Program-made: the position numbers and the translations under genes
The notes under the pieces: model-generated
Databases searched by the model: none
What the model saw: the letters and a program-made list of their open reading frames with translations, nothing else
Told to the model about the DNA's origin: nothing
Part shown: positions 1-11,168 of the stretch, piece after piece
Position numbering within the stretch: the stretch's first letter is position 1
Layout of the letters: each line of letters opens with the position of its first letter
Source: Enoplolaimus lenunculus
Taxonomy: Eukaryota; Nematoda; Enoplea; Enoplida; Thoracostomopsidae
DNA: 64,000 bases
NCBI GenBank assembly: GCA_030248215.1
Contig: JASANG010001388.1
Location: 1-64,000 of the forward strand
Direction: 5' to 3'

Positions 1-1121
1 TTTAAAACCCAAAATTTTTCTGCATATATTCGAAACTTCAGTGTACTAAGTGCAAGAAACTAATGTCACGAGTGTGTACTCAAATTTTTTACATCAACCA
101 TAATTCGTCATTTATATTCTAGTATTTGTTTCTTGTTTTAATATTTCGAAACAGTGGATCACATGTCTATTTGGCCGCTGTCAGAGAAAGTTGCGGATAT
201 GTTTCCGTTACGCAGTCAATCAAACTCAATGATTTAACGTTTATTAATTCTATAGTATTGTTGTGTCGTGTTTCGGGAGGACGCTGATTGGCATCAAATT
301 AATCTAGTTTTTAAACTTTATACGCATGCATGGAAATTGTAATACTAGCGGTATTGAACTAAAAATCTTACTACCGAAACATATCGTTTTCTATGGCCAC
401 ATCGGGGCACTTTTCATTCTAGTTTTAGAGTTTGTTACCAACCCTCGGGAGATTTGCGGACGGAAAATACCATATTATTTCCGTTAATCTTAATCCGTTT
501 TCATTATGGAAAGCTGATTTAAAACTGGTGAAAAGAAATGTAGCAGATTTTACTGTTTACAAATTTTGCTGTTTTCATGATGTAAAGTCTGTTTTAATTA
601 TTTAAAATTTAATCTTACACATCATAAACGCATTAATAATTTTGATGGTATTTTGCAAGTTGTACGTTTGCGCTTACTTATGTTTAGGGTTACGCTTAGA
701 CTTAGGCGTAAGTTTAGGCTTAGTTTAATAGCAGGTTCATACAATAAGCATGCGCCGACAACAGTGAATCAGCAAATGGTACAAAAATATCTCAAATTGC
801 TGAACACAGCTTGCTTCATTTAAAGCCAACAAATTGAAGCAAAGTAATTTTATAAATGCTGTCTTACAGTTTGTTACTGCGAGAAAACAGGTATCAGGCT
901 GATTTTATACGTTGTCGATGAATGCAATTCATTATGTACCGCCATTGAATACCAACTTCGGTCCCTTAAAATATAAGTCTCCGGTAGCATAAGTGCGGCC
1001 GCGTATTAACATCGTGGAAATCATACTTACAGCGTTTCGATAGACAATAATAAGCATTTTCTTAATATTTATAGCGTTTTGCTACACACCTGCTTGACAT
1101 TGTGATAGTTATCTGTGTAAC
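1..1121. other. AT-rich stretch without recognised gene
   Basis: No coding-like frame, splice-bounded exon or RNA gene is visible. At 668-735 there is a short piece rich in TTAGGC-like hexamers that resembles the core of the Family A element described below, without its ends. Confidence 0.6.
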
Positions 1122-1762
1122 TACTGGCCCGTGTAAAGACCACGGGCGGAGGGATTTTCTCTGGGGCGGCAATAAGCTTAAGCTTTAGATATATTTTTGC
1201 TTAAGCTTATGCTTAGGATTAGGCTTCGACTTAAGTTTAGGCTTAGGCACTGTAGTGACCAGAATAAGAGGGGGTAGAGGATGATCCTCATTTTGAGCAT
1301 CAATCAATAAGAGTCCGTATCCCAAATGAGAGTCCGTAAGCTGATAGAATCCCTAAACCCTAATTAGAGTCCATTAATGTCAACGGTCCCTAATTGTAGT
1401 ACATAAATTACCCCATGCCCAAATAAAGTTGAGTTCGAAACTTTAACACATACTTAAGTTTTGAAAGTACATTCTTAAGTATAACCTTGGATTATCGCTC
1501 AAACTTTAAACTTTGAATGCAAGACAAATAAACATTAGTTCAACGGATAGTGTAGTACCGGATATATGTCAGTAACGAAGGGTGGCGAAGCGCGGGTTGA
1601 AAATAACAGTCCGTAACCAAATAACGGTAGCCTCTGGAGAAGCCGAATAAATATCTGTCCCTCTCTTTATTCGGGTCACTACGGTATAAATTCATTACGT
1701 TTAGGCTTAGGATTAGGAGTATGCTTATATATACTGCTCCACCCGTGTTCTTTACATGGGCC
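1122..1762. mobile_element. Family A MITE, split by a Family B insertion
   Basis: The left end at about 1125 (GGCCCGTGTAAAGACCACGG) and the right end at 1762 (...TTTACATGGGCC) are the inverted ends of Family A. Family A is a roughly 150-210 bp element whose core is built of TTAGGC/TAAGCC-like hexamers. The left half runs to about 1246 and the right half resumes at about 1687; the material between them is a complete Family B copy. No transposase is encoded, so this is a non-autonomous DNA transposon. The nesting shows that Family B was mobile after this Family A copy had landed. Confidence 0.75.
1247..1686 (+). mobile_element. Family B MITE (~430 bp)
   Basis: It begins CTGTAGTGACC and ends GGGTCACTACGG, which are inverted terminal repeats of about 20 bp. 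The interior shares strings such as AGAGTCCATTAATGTCAA with copies at 2785, 22731, 28150, 52988 and 55967. There is no coding capacity. The superfamily is not clear; a TA duplication is possible. It sits inside a Family A copy. Confidence 0.8.
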
Positions 1763-2137
1763 GTGGCGAAACGAAACATAACTTGAACAAAAAAATTTGA
1801 TATAATTCAAACCAATATTTTAACGCTAAACCATCGGAATTTTTCATTTCCGTTTCCATCTATAAACACCAACTCTACTATATCTAACTAAGAATCTTCT
1901 CTATATCTGCTAATAGCAAAAATGACTTCTAGCACGTCATTAAAAGAAATCATGAGAAATATTTTCAATCGCACTTGTCAAACTTAAATTTTCTTTCAGC
2001 CAATTTAAACCTTGGCGAAAAAAAACACTTTCATTTGTCAAATTTTAATATTTTATTTACTCAAAATCACAATTTTTTCAATTTCTCAACTTCAAAAAAC
2101 AAATTCAACTTTAGTTTAATCCAATTCGTTCAAATTT

Positions 2138-2383
2138 CTACCACGGATCGTCAACGAATGCCGCAGTCCCAATAGGATTTTGCATTTGTTTGACATAGCC
2201 AAGATGCGTACGTTTAGCGAATTTTGTAACTCCTCGTGGATGCCAACGTCGCTTAGTAAACGATGGATCATAAACTGACCGACGAACCGGGCTCCAGGAA
2301 TCCATTGGGCCGTATCGGACAAAATTAAACGGTAACGGAAGTTTGACGTATGTCGGTTTCGATGTTGCTTCAGCAAAACTGGT
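2138..2383 (-). CDS. probable terminal exon of an unrecognised gene
   Basis: Reading on the minus strand, a typical acceptor (AAATTTCAG) at 2384 opens a frame of 81 residues that closes with TAG at 2140-2138. The peptide is basic and aromatic-rich. It includes RYGPMDSWSP, RRSVYDPSFTKRRWHPRG and KRTHLGYVKQMQNPIG, and ends in DDPW. Codon use and GC are clearly higher than in the flanks, which is what real exons look like in this window. There is no in-frame ATG near the acceptor, and a stop lies about 50 bases upstream, so the exon needs partners further up the minus strand (higher coordinates). The size and basic character would suit a small mitochondrial or ribosomal-type protein, but I do not recognise the family. 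The opposite-frame ORF at 2116-2376 looks like a shadow. Confidence 0.5.
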   Translation of the reverse strand, partial: TSFAEATSKPTYVKLPLPFNFVRYGPMDSWSPVRRSVYDPSFTKRRWHPRGVTKFAKRTHLGYVKQMQNPIGTAAFVDDPW

Positions 2384-2589
2384 CTGAAATTTGATCACGG
2401 TCACTGAAAGATGCCTTAGAATCAGACGGTGGAAATATCTCTAATGGGCCGGACCAGAGAGCGTCGGCCGCAGTCAGCTATATTTTTAGCTGAACTTTAC
2501 AGCTTTGCCGCTAAATATATATGCGCGATAATGCGCCATCCACAATAAAATTTATAAAGCATTGCCATAAAATATGTTATATAAAATAT

Positions 2590-2760
2590 AAAGTTAACGC
2601 GTGACAAATTTTAAATTTAGAACGCGTTAACCCTACAAAAATCCATTTTTTTCTGTTAATCCTACCCCAACGGTGTTCAAAATTGCGCTGAGACAAGCGT
2701 TAAGATAGGGTTAACGCTAACCAAGATTGTGGCGTCTCCAAACGTAAAATTGAACTAAAC
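2590..2760. repeat. GTTAACGC-type interspersed repeat, two copies flanking a Family B element
   Basis: The strings GCGTTAACCCTACAAAAA and GAGACAAGCGTTA occur here and again at 3207-3365 (GCGTTAACCCTACAAAAACG, GTGACAAGCGTTAC). The two copies lie on either side of the Family B copy at 2785-3105. They may be two halves of one element or a duplicated repeat. Confidence 0.45.
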
Positions 2761-2784
2761 ATTAATCTCAACAACCCGCTTTTA

Positions 2785-3105
2785 CTGCAGCGACCCGAAC
2801 AAGAGGGGGCAATAAGAGGGGTCCCCATTTTGAGTCCCAATCAATAGGAGTCTCTATCCCTAATAAGGGGTCGTAAGCGGATACTGTCCCTAAATCCTAA
2901 TTAGAGTCCATAAATGTCAATTATCTTTAATTGCAGAGCATAAATGACTCCAGGACCAAATAAACTTGATTTTGAAACTTTAAAGCATACTTAGTTTTGA
3001 AAGTATATGGTTAAAAACAAATAACCGTGCGTAACCGCATATTATCAAAGGGGTCCCTCTTGAAAAGGTCATATAAATCTCATTCCGCCCTCTTATTTGG
3101 GTCAA
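2785..3105 (+). mobile_element. Family B MITE, internally deleted
   Basis: Left end CTGCAGCGACCCGAACAAGA; right end CTTATTTGGGTCA. At about 320 bp it is shorter than the ~430-bp full copies, having lost the part before the right end. The middle (AGTCCATAAATGTCAATTAT) matches the other copies closely. Confidence 0.75.
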
Positions 3106-3687
3106 ATGCCATATTTTAACAGTGCGTTAATTCTAGGTTAACGCATGCATTTTGAACGGCTGACACACCTAAAGTGTGTCCTATGTATAAATATATAGTG
3201 GTTAAATTTGGCGTTAACCCTACAAAAACGCGTGTCGCAACGTGCGCCTGTGACAAGCGTTACGGTAAGGCTAACAAAAAAGTGTCAAAAAAAGTGTTAA
3301 AGCAAAGTTAACGTCTAACAAACTTAAAATTGGTCATGTGTTAACCTTACCTTGTGACATATTTTATGACAAGGATTAAATTTATATTGTGAAGAGCGCA
3401 TGAGCTCATATAAAGCAAAGAATGTCATGTATTTTCACTGGCTGGAGCGCAAGGAATCCGAAGTTAGATTATAAAGCACGTTTTGACGCTTTAGGCATAT
3501 ACTTCTGAAAGGGATAGTCATAATTATATTAAGCCAAAACAAAACAAATTTTGCCGTAGACGGATCCGGATGCTGAAATAAACCAAAGTCATGCAGCTTA
3601 AAAATAATGTTCTTGTTAACAATTGGTTTACAAGCTTCTTGTCTGACAAATTACAGTAACTTTTGACTTGCACATAACCAATGTTTA

Positions 3688-3921
3688 AAAGCGTTGCTGA
3701 GCGACGCAAATTTCATCAAAATACGAAAAAATTCTGACCAAAACTGAATGAACTTTTGTCAACAATTCTGCCTGCACTGAAGCGACAGCAGCAAATCGAT
3801 TTCCTACCGCAATCAGAACCTGTGCAGTATCCAAGCTAGATTGATTTTCTACCGGAGCCGGATCCAGGCTTCCGGAAATATCCTCGTACAAACGGAAACC
3901 TATTTCATGTCTGACTTGAAA
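3688..3921 (-). CDS. coding-like frame, possible exon (weak)
   Basis: Minus-strand frame opening at a possible acceptor (TTTTGCATCAG) near 3921 and reading about 77 residues to a stop at 3685. It includes DTAQVLIAVGNRFAAVASVQ and AELLTKVHSVLVRIFSYF, which is amphipathic and helix-like. Codon composition is gene-like, but part of the 5' side (CCGGATCCGGCTCCGG-type DNA) resembles the ends of hAT-type MITEs found elsewhere in the window. It could be an exon upstream of the minus-strand terminal exon at 2138-2383, or chance. I do not recognise a family. Confidence 0.2.
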
Positions 3922-4557
3922 GTGCTGATGCAAAACAAAATAAAGCTATTATCTTTACTTTATGATGCCATAAAATACATGACAAAGTTTTCCCAAACTT
4001 TGCTAAATAACTTTTCGTCATTTTTAGTACCGCGGCTTCGGCCGCTAGACAGCGCATTTCCATTACTTTAATTTATTTTTTATGCCAAACACTGTTTTTA
4101 TCTGGTTTCAAAATAGTGTTGTTAATTTTTTATAGAAACATCCGCAGGTGATAGTTTTTAAAGTATTCACTGTAGGAACTGGCAACAGATTGCAAAAACA
4201 CAGCGGCCGTTTAAGGTGCCGGAAAAATTAATGTTTCATGAGTTTAAACCGTATCTTGCATGAATATTTTTCATTTGAATAGACACAAGCGTTCGAGTTG
4301 AAGCGTTCGCCTTTCACGCACCTGACACTCGAGCTCCAAGTAACATCTCACATTTTAACTACAGGCGGGTATTTTTAACTGATAAATGCTGTGCATTGTT
4401 CCCTATGTGTTGCGCGTTCGCTGTTCGCATTTCAGTTGCTCGTACTACATTCTTATCCGAAAAAGATTAATACACAGCGGACAATATCATGCGTTAACTC
4501 TTTGCGAATCTTTTAATGGCGAATGAAGCTATAAATCGTCAAATTTATATACCTAAT

Positions 4558-4727
4558 TAAAGCTGGAACGCCCCACATACGTATTTTTGGAAATGTTACA
4601 GCTCAATTTTACGACTGTATGCTATTTAAATGTATGAATATATTTTGTTTGAATACGTATAACTCCAAGAATATTGTATAAGTTTTGCTAATCGGTTCTA
4701 TAACATATTAAGTTGCGTTCCAGCATT
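4558..4727. mobile_element. Family D MITE
   Basis: Begins TTAAAGCTGGAACGCCCCAC and ends GTTGCGTTCCAGCATTT, an imperfect inverted repeat about 170 bp apart. A deletion derivative lies at 8857-8912 and the left end alone at about 46177. No ORF. Confidence 0.55.
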
Positions 4728-5031
4728 TTTGCAGGAAACATTTTGGCGTCGGTCGCAAATAATTTAGTCACACTGAAACCAAAATGGTTTGCTCTATATG
4801 TAGTTTGCGCGAACGCGGTAAAACTTCACGAACCCTGTACCGTTAGTAGCTCAGGCGTCCAAAGGTATTAACTTATGTTTATTTTAGTTTGTTTCTACTA
4901 AAATGTTTTTCTGACTTTATATTTTCAATCTTGTGACTATAAAACACAGCGGCTTCCAATGAGGATTTATGTAGCATTTACCTGCCTGATATATGATACG
5001 ATGTTGGTTGTTTATTTATATAATGTTTGTG

Positions 5032-5033
<2 letters not shown>

Positions 5034-5071
<38 letters not shown>
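5034..5071. repeat. (TTA)n microsatellite
   Basis: About a dozen uninterrupted TTA units. A run of eight or more G follows about 40 bases downstream (5110). Confidence 0.9.
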
Positions 5072-5072
<1 letters not shown>

Positions 5073-5367
5073 GCTTTGGTCATGACGCTTAATTTTTTTA
5101 TAAATACCTGGGGGGGGGCACAGCCGAAAGTGTCCGGCTCCCAAATTACTGAGCAAGCGTCCAATTTCGAAGTTGCAAATATGCGACGTCAAGTTGTCCT
5201 CGTAGCCTATACTAGGTTGCGACCGGTTGTCACAAGCTGACGAAACCGTAGCCGCAGCTGAATAATCAAATATCCGGCCGGAGCCGGATACGAATTCAAA
5301 TCTACACTAGATTGCATTTAAATACCAGAATGTAGCTTACAATTCTTCCTTCCGTGGCTTAAGGTAC

Positions 5368-5630
5368 CAGTGGCGGATCAAAAAATTCCTGGTGTGGGGG
5401 ATGCTCAAGTGGAAAATGTTAACTATTGGCATACTTATACATATATATGAACGTATGTATGTATGCAATGCACTCATTAAAGCGGATGTTGCGTAAATTT
5501 CTTATTCTGCCCCTGATCTTTACATGGGCCACTGTCATTATAGCTTACGTTGGTTTTAACTCTGTCAAAATTTACACTCGGCAGCCTCTGGGGGGATACA
5601 TCCCCCATCCTCCCCCCTGGATCCGCCGTT
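5368..5630. mobile_element. MITE with AGTGGCGGATC ends
   Basis: Left end CAGTGGCGGATCAAAAAATT, right end CTGGATCCGCCGTTG. These form inverted repeats, with a pyrimidine/purine-rich stretch (CCCCCATCC / GGGGGGAT) just inside. A related left end occurs at 13919 (GGGGCGGATTCAAAAATG). Confidence 0.55.
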
Positions 5631-5639
5631 GTAAGGTAA

Positions 5640-8330
5640 TATCTGACCCAAAGCGTTAACGTGACACAGTTTAACATCTCACGCCGATGCATTTTTAACA
5701 GTTAACAACGATCATATTCCACTACTCCATGTTTTTGTAGCGTTGTGTTCAGTTGCAATATTCGTTTGGTCCATTTTAAGTGCATCCAGTTTTCCGTAGG
5801 TACTTTAAAACAAAGATGGCTTCAGGGCTGACAGTCTCGGTCTCAGTCTCGTCAAGTCTTGGTATTTGTCAGACCTCGGTTTCTTCAAGTGATTCCTGAT
5901 GAATAAAATTTCGCTGTGAAAGTATGAATTTTCATAGTTGCGCAATAATTAAGAGCAGATATTTTGAAAAAAACAAAACCTTTGAAAACCAAAAAGAACT
6001 ACAAAAAACCTATTAGAAATTATTTTACTTTGAAAATTTAAATGTTTTCCGGTGATGATCACAAATTGACCGAGACCGAGACTTTTCATGACTAGTCTCT
6101 GCTCATTCCTGTCTAGGATTAACGCTATTATTTTTGCTTAGGTTTAGGCTTAGTTTTTAGATCTATTTTTACGCTGAAGTTTAGGCTTAATAGCCTTTCA
6201 GAATATTAGGAATATGCTGAGATATGCATTCTGTTACGCACCTAGAATAACACTCGTCATCTATATCTGGTTTTCCAGCGTTATTGTAGCCCAATAAAGA
6301 TTGTGAACGTACGCGGTCACATGTAAACATTTACATTATATTTATGACAAAAATAATATGGAAAGGTAAGTCAATCAGGTCTATGATAATTGTAATAAAT
6401 AAGTATGGTGGTGTAAATTTTTGAAGTTTTTAAAAATATCCGACAAGTTAAAATACCGGAGCCGGAGCCGGATATTGTTTTTTGCCGGAGCCGAAGGCGG
6501 ATATCCGGTAGCACTCTGGCCTATACGTACGCTCAAGCCTAAGTCTAAGCAAAAAATAGTTTAACGCATCAATTTACTCTATTCCAGGCCTACAGAAAAA
6601 CGTTCCTCTCCTGATCTTTACATGGGCCATAAATCTGATGAAAATTAGCATTTCTGTCCATTGACATAGTTTTTATTTTTTAAATTTAGATTTCATGGTG
6701 CTAAAATGAACATCGTTCAACTAAAGCCCGACGAATTTCGTCGAATGGTATTTAAATTATTGAATTTTTTGATAATTTTTTCGGTTATGGAGAGACATTA
6801 CTGAACCTCAAAAATCGAATTTCTCAAAAATTCAAATTTCAGTGTGGAATGACCAGGGGATGTGACGAAAAGCTCTAATTCGTAGTAAAAAAGAGTAATA
6901 AATTCAACCGTGGGTTAAGCGCCGGCTGTGTAGGATCGTGTAAACTGCCCCACCAGATATGCTATGCTGTCCCACTGACGATAAAGTAATTATAATTTTG
7001 GCCGGTTTGTCACCCACTCCAGAGCTACACGCTACCCGCCGGTAAACGCAGGCCAGATAAGAACAATTTGATGCGAGTAAACCCGCGGGTAATAAATTTC
7101 TAAGTGCGACTAAATGAAACATTGCTATATTATTCGACAAATAAAAAATTGCACAATTTTCCAAGCTAAGCAATCGATGTTTATCATAAGTATTCGGCAA
7201 TGCTTTTGGCGAAAAACTATTTCATTTAAACTTTAAGGTATTAAATTTTCAAATAATACTTCTAGTTTCCTCTGCTGGCTAAATCATCATGAAACTATGT
7301 TTGCTTCAATCAAACATATTTCCATTATAAATGTTGTTTAGTCTTTAAAAACTATTGTCCTCATAGCGTTGAGGGCCCCGATGCGTTATCGGATTTAATC
7401 TTGGAATACATGAATATATATCACCAAAGGTGCATCCACGAGCTAAAAAAGACGCATATACCAAAATTATGGATAGCTAAAAAATAGACACTTTCAGGAT
7501 TGTTGAGACTAAAAATCTGCTCTGGCTAACTGTGATTGGTCAACATAAACTTTCATCAAGTTTTATACCCGTCCAAAATCAAATCCTAGCAACGCCGAAT
7601 ACTAACTCAAAGTTTAGAACGCTGTACTAAGACATGGCTCTGCAAATGCAATGCTAAGAATTGCGACGAAATGGTCTTTGTTTATTCTAAAATATAATTA
7701 ATGTTAATCCCCAGTATTCATAAAATGTTATTTCCAGCTGCGAACCCAGTTCGAATTGGCGAGCAAAACACAAAATCTAAAAGAGAAGATGGAAGTTCGA
7801 TCGCTATGCCAAAGTCTTATATTAGATTAAAAGATAGTAAAATATTGCTTTTCTTTCATGCTAAAACCAAGTTTTACAGAGGATTTATCAATTTCTTGTT
7901 TATAAGCCAATTGCGTGATATATAGCTGTTTTGATGAACGGATATGCAATCGGATATATGTGAAATAATTATTCTCATTTTTTTATTTTTTTGTGTATTT
8001 GTTTATGAGATTTCTTGTTTCGGTTGGAATAAATAATAATAATTAAGAGCTATCGATGTTTTCGATATTTCCGTATTGGTTTGCTTTACCTGGCTGGCGG
8101 TTTGAATGGCAGTTGAATAACATTTTGATATTACTGCTTTAAGTTTAGTACAATATAACATATTTTACTGAATGAAAACCTTAAGGTATACCAATTTGCC
8201 TCTGGTGAACTAATAAACCAACAGTCCGTTCAGTGTAACGTAGACATTAGCTTGTATTCTCAAATCTGTGTGTCTTTTAAACTTTCGAATATGTGCATAG
8301 TAAGGTTTCGAATTCAACACATTTTACGAT
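5640..8330. other. no gene recognised; repeat fragments
   Basis: Contains Family A core fragments at 6118-6200 and 6537-6632, the latter ending CCTGATCTTTACATGGGCC. A CCGGAGCCGGA-rich stretch at 6455-6515 is typical of hAT-type MITE ends here. An interspersed repeat around 6780-6880 (GTGGAATGACCAGGGGATG) recurs at 43740 and 54190. Open frames here do not look coding. Confidence 0.5.
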
Positions 8331-8335
8331 TTGCC

Positions 8336-8472
8336 GTACAGCCTGAAGCTTTAGGCTAATTTTATTGCTTAGGCGTAGGCTTAGGAATAAGATCATTTTT
8401 CCGCTTAGGCTGAGGGCTAGACTTAGGCTTAGGAATACGCTTATACTAACTGTAACAGCCCTGTTCTATACA
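8336..8472 (+). mobile_element. Family A MITE, left-truncated
   Basis: TTAGGC-type hexamer core followed by the intact right end (TTATACTAACTGTAACAGCC, then CTGTTCTATACATTGGC). Confidence 0.7.
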
Positions 8473-8856
8473 TTGGCTTTTTATGTTGATTTTGGCAAAA
8501 ATTGCTGTAAATATGCTTCGCTAAAATCAACTGAGTAAAGATTCTAGAAAATAGAAATGTAGACAATTATTGTTTTAGAGAATTAAGAAACAAATGTTGC
8601 ATATATTAACTGCTGTGTTATGTTTAAGGTTAATAATTACTTTAAAATCCCTATGGGATATACTGCTGTTGAGTAGATTGAGAACGGAATAGCCAGATGG
8701 GGGAAAACGAGGACATACCTTAATGGTTTGCTAAATTAATTTTAAGCTATAAGGTAAGATACATTGATCATGAGCTGCAAATGATGCTGCAAGATATAAG
8801 ATTTTTTTAGATCCAAACATTCCAGTCCTGATTTTAAGCTGTTATCTATATTATTA

Positions 8857-8912
8857 AAGCTGGAACACCCCACATATGTATTTTGGCCAACATTCCAGCA
8901 TTGCTTTGTTTA
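8857..8912. mobile_element. Family D remnant
   Basis: ATTAAAGCTGGAACACCCCA is followed within 40 bases by ACATTCCAGCATTGC. It has both ends of Family D with the middle deleted. Confidence 0.45.
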
Positions 8913-9751
8913 CAATATTTCCTAATAGCAGAAATGATTGCTCTGTGGATAGAAAACTACTTGCATGCAGATTGTTCTGGGTTCACACTAAAACTTTTGC
9001 GCTTTGCACAAAGTCGGCTTACGAGTATTAATATATTGACGAACATGCCAGTATAAAGAATTTGTGCCTACTTATGATAAAAATTAATACAACCATTTAA
9101 AATTAGGGCTGCAATATACACAGTGCACACGTTTAATGGTAATTGTGCTTGAATTGCTATTTGGCTTGTTTCCCTCAAGAGTTAAGTTTTTCCAACGAAT
9201 ATATAAGGTTGAAGCAAAACAGTTGTAATAATTGTACACTACGAAAAACATAAGAAAATAGATTGACATAAAATTTGCTATTTTCAAGGGATTAAAAGTA
9301 CGCATTTTGTGTTTCAACAGTTGCTGTTAGTTCTGTACAAAATGATCTATTGATACCCTTTAGGTAATACTCAAGTAGAAGAAGGTTTAAGCGAATAAGA
9401 TTTAATCCAAAGGACTACATATTATATTTTTGTACTTTATGTGAACAGTGCTAAGCAGCAATTACTGTAAAGTCCTCACATTAATGTGCACCGTTTAACA
9501 ATTACTACGTGTATGCGCCGTATTTATAATTCGTGAGTCAAAATTCTATGTTGAGCGCTGATAGTAAACACCTCTGACCCGTGAGGCTGCGATTGGAATC
9601 CTGGTTTCAAATATGATCTTATCCGTAATATTGATGAGAAGAAAGGTTAATGCAAAATTTTTTAAAATTCTGTGTTGAAAGTAGCGTTGAAACGTAGAGA
9701 GTCATACTGACTCGCCTTTAAATTAAATTTGATTAAAAACTGAGTAAAATG
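8913..9751. other. no gene recognised
   Basis: AT-rich sequence. I see no exon signal and no repeat beyond the hAT target duplication at its right edge. Confidence 0.5.
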
Positions 9752-10138
9752 CAGGGTGTGACCGGATGTTCGTTTCCGTTTTCAGTAAAAATCGGTGTCC
9801 GTTTCCGTTTACGTTATAGAAATACCGGAAATATTGTTTATTTTCACGCACAAAATTAGTTAAAAATCGCGTACATATCGCAATTTTTCATTACAAGTGT
9901 ATATAGTGATAAAATTTATGAAATATTTCTATAATATTAAAAATTTCGGTGTATCCGCTATTTTTTTTAAATTTTACAAAGTCCGCGTGAATACTAGCTT
10001 GCATGCTTCAATTGTGGAGGCAGAAAAATGAAGCATCTTTGAAACTTTTGTACTTCAATATCTGTTTTCGGTTTCCGTTTGTTTTGATCACTATCCGTTT
10101 CAGATTCCGTTATATTTACTATCCGTTTTTAAACCCTG
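9752..10138 (+). mobile_element. hAT-type MITE with 8-bp target duplication
   Basis: Starts CAGGGTGTGACCGGATG and ends TTTTTAAACCCTG. It is flanked on both sides by a perfect GTAAAATG (9744-9751 and 10139-10146), the 8-bp duplication expected for hAT elements. The interior is AT-rich with repeated TTTCCGTTT strings and has no coding capacity. It ends about 155 bases upstream of the start of the secreted-peptide gene at 10294, so it forms part of that gene's upstream region. A partial relative is at 39390-39660 and an inverted relative at 50521-50815. Confidence 0.9.
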
Positions 10139-10293
10139 GTAAAATGTTACTTGAATCGACACATGTCTCATTATATTTGACTCACTGCGAATCAAGGTTA
10201 ATTAAACTCTTTCAAGAGCGTTCGAAATATGCAATCATTTCAGCGAATAATAATAATAATAATAATCAAAATTCAAATTTTAATCCATTAACT

Positions 10294-10620
10294 ATGTCCA
10301 TGTTAATACACCCAAAAAACATTTGCCTAACACTACTTGTAATAACGATATTGACAACAACTTGCTTGGCAGCCGGAGCGAGACAATTTGACGAACCCGA
10401 AGAAGAAATTGTTGAACTAGACGAATATGGCCCGGTGGCACGTCCCGTAAACGGAGGCATCTTGATACCGGTAGATTTTCGGAATCGGAGAACCGGAGCT
10501 GTTCGCCCTATGACCGTGTCAAAATGGTCCTTACTTAATCGACTTATGAACGCCCGGAAACGCTTTGCTGCAGTTCCGGTTAATAGTGACGGGTTTTTTG
10601 AAAGCGGAATGGCTGAATGA
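10294..10620 (+). CDS. secreted neuropeptide/prohormone-like precursor (108 aa)
   Basis: The open frame begins at 10003, but its first part reads through a hAT MITE. I start at the ATG at 10294 (a second in-frame ATG is at 10300), just before a textbook signal peptide. The hydrophobic core is ICLTLLVITILTTTCLAAGA, with likely cleavage near residue 27-30. The rest is an acidic spacer (DEPEEEIVELDEY), then a segment bounded by basic sites (RNRR and ARKR) enclosing about 20 residues with KWSLLNRLMNA, then a C-terminal piece FAAVPVNSDGFFESGMAE. Signal peptide, acidic spacer and paired basic cleavage sites are the layout of neuropeptide or hormone precursors. There is no glycine before the ARKR site, so the middle peptide would not be amidated. 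It has no cysteine outside the signal peptide. I do not recognise a family. It appears intronless, but a 5' exon could be missed. No clear AATAAA follows closely. Confidence 0.6.
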   Translation: MSMLIHPKNICLTLLVITILTTTCLAAGARQFDEPEEEIVELDEYGPVARPVNGGILIPVDFRNRRTGAVRPMTVSKWSLLNRLMNARKRFAAVPVNSDGFFESGMAE

Positions 10621-11000
10621 ATGAAATTTGAAAAGAAATCGGTGCTTTATTATTAAAATGTTGTAAAACAATGTGATTAATGTTCGTGTAATCAAACGCG
10701 GGTTAACTCCTTTGCGCTCGCTATAACAGTGACTCATCCTCACGGTGGTCACTCTGAAATTTTTGAAATACAAAAATATTGAATTTTTGCATATTTTTAA
10801 CCGTTTTTCGTATCCACAACCAAAACTAAATTCAGCTTACATTACGCAGCCCATGTAGATCAGGGGCGAATCGTTTATCCGCTGGACTGCAATATAAAAT
10901 GGGCACTTTAACCAGCCCTACGTTAAGAACGGGTCAAAAGGTAAAGGAGGTCACACTAAACTATTTATTTTGAGAAATTTATCGAATCATGCTTAACTGC

Positions 11001-11168
11001 GGGCCCGTAGTCAAGGGGGGGGGGCAGGGTGACTCAGCCACCCCTGGAGAAATTTTGGCACCCCAAGAACATTTTTAGTTTTGCTTGTATTAACTCATTC
11101 CAAACCCTTGAATGCCCTTCGTGAAAATTTTTTGGCACCCCCTAGCATGGTGAGATGGCTACGGGCCT
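11001..11168. mobile_element. short MITE with GGGCCCGTAG ends
   Basis: Left end GGGCCCGTAGTCAAG plus a G-run, right end GGCTACGGGCC. The interior has GGCACCCC twice in similar contexts. Related GGGG-rich, TAGCCAGGAG-type pieces lie at about 31460, 35195 and 48660. Confidence 0.4.

Noticed and set aside
10003-10293. N-terminal extension of the 205-residue open frame before the signal peptide
   Set aside because: It reads through a hAT MITE with clear ends and target duplication and through an (AAT)n run. The signal peptide begins only at 10294.
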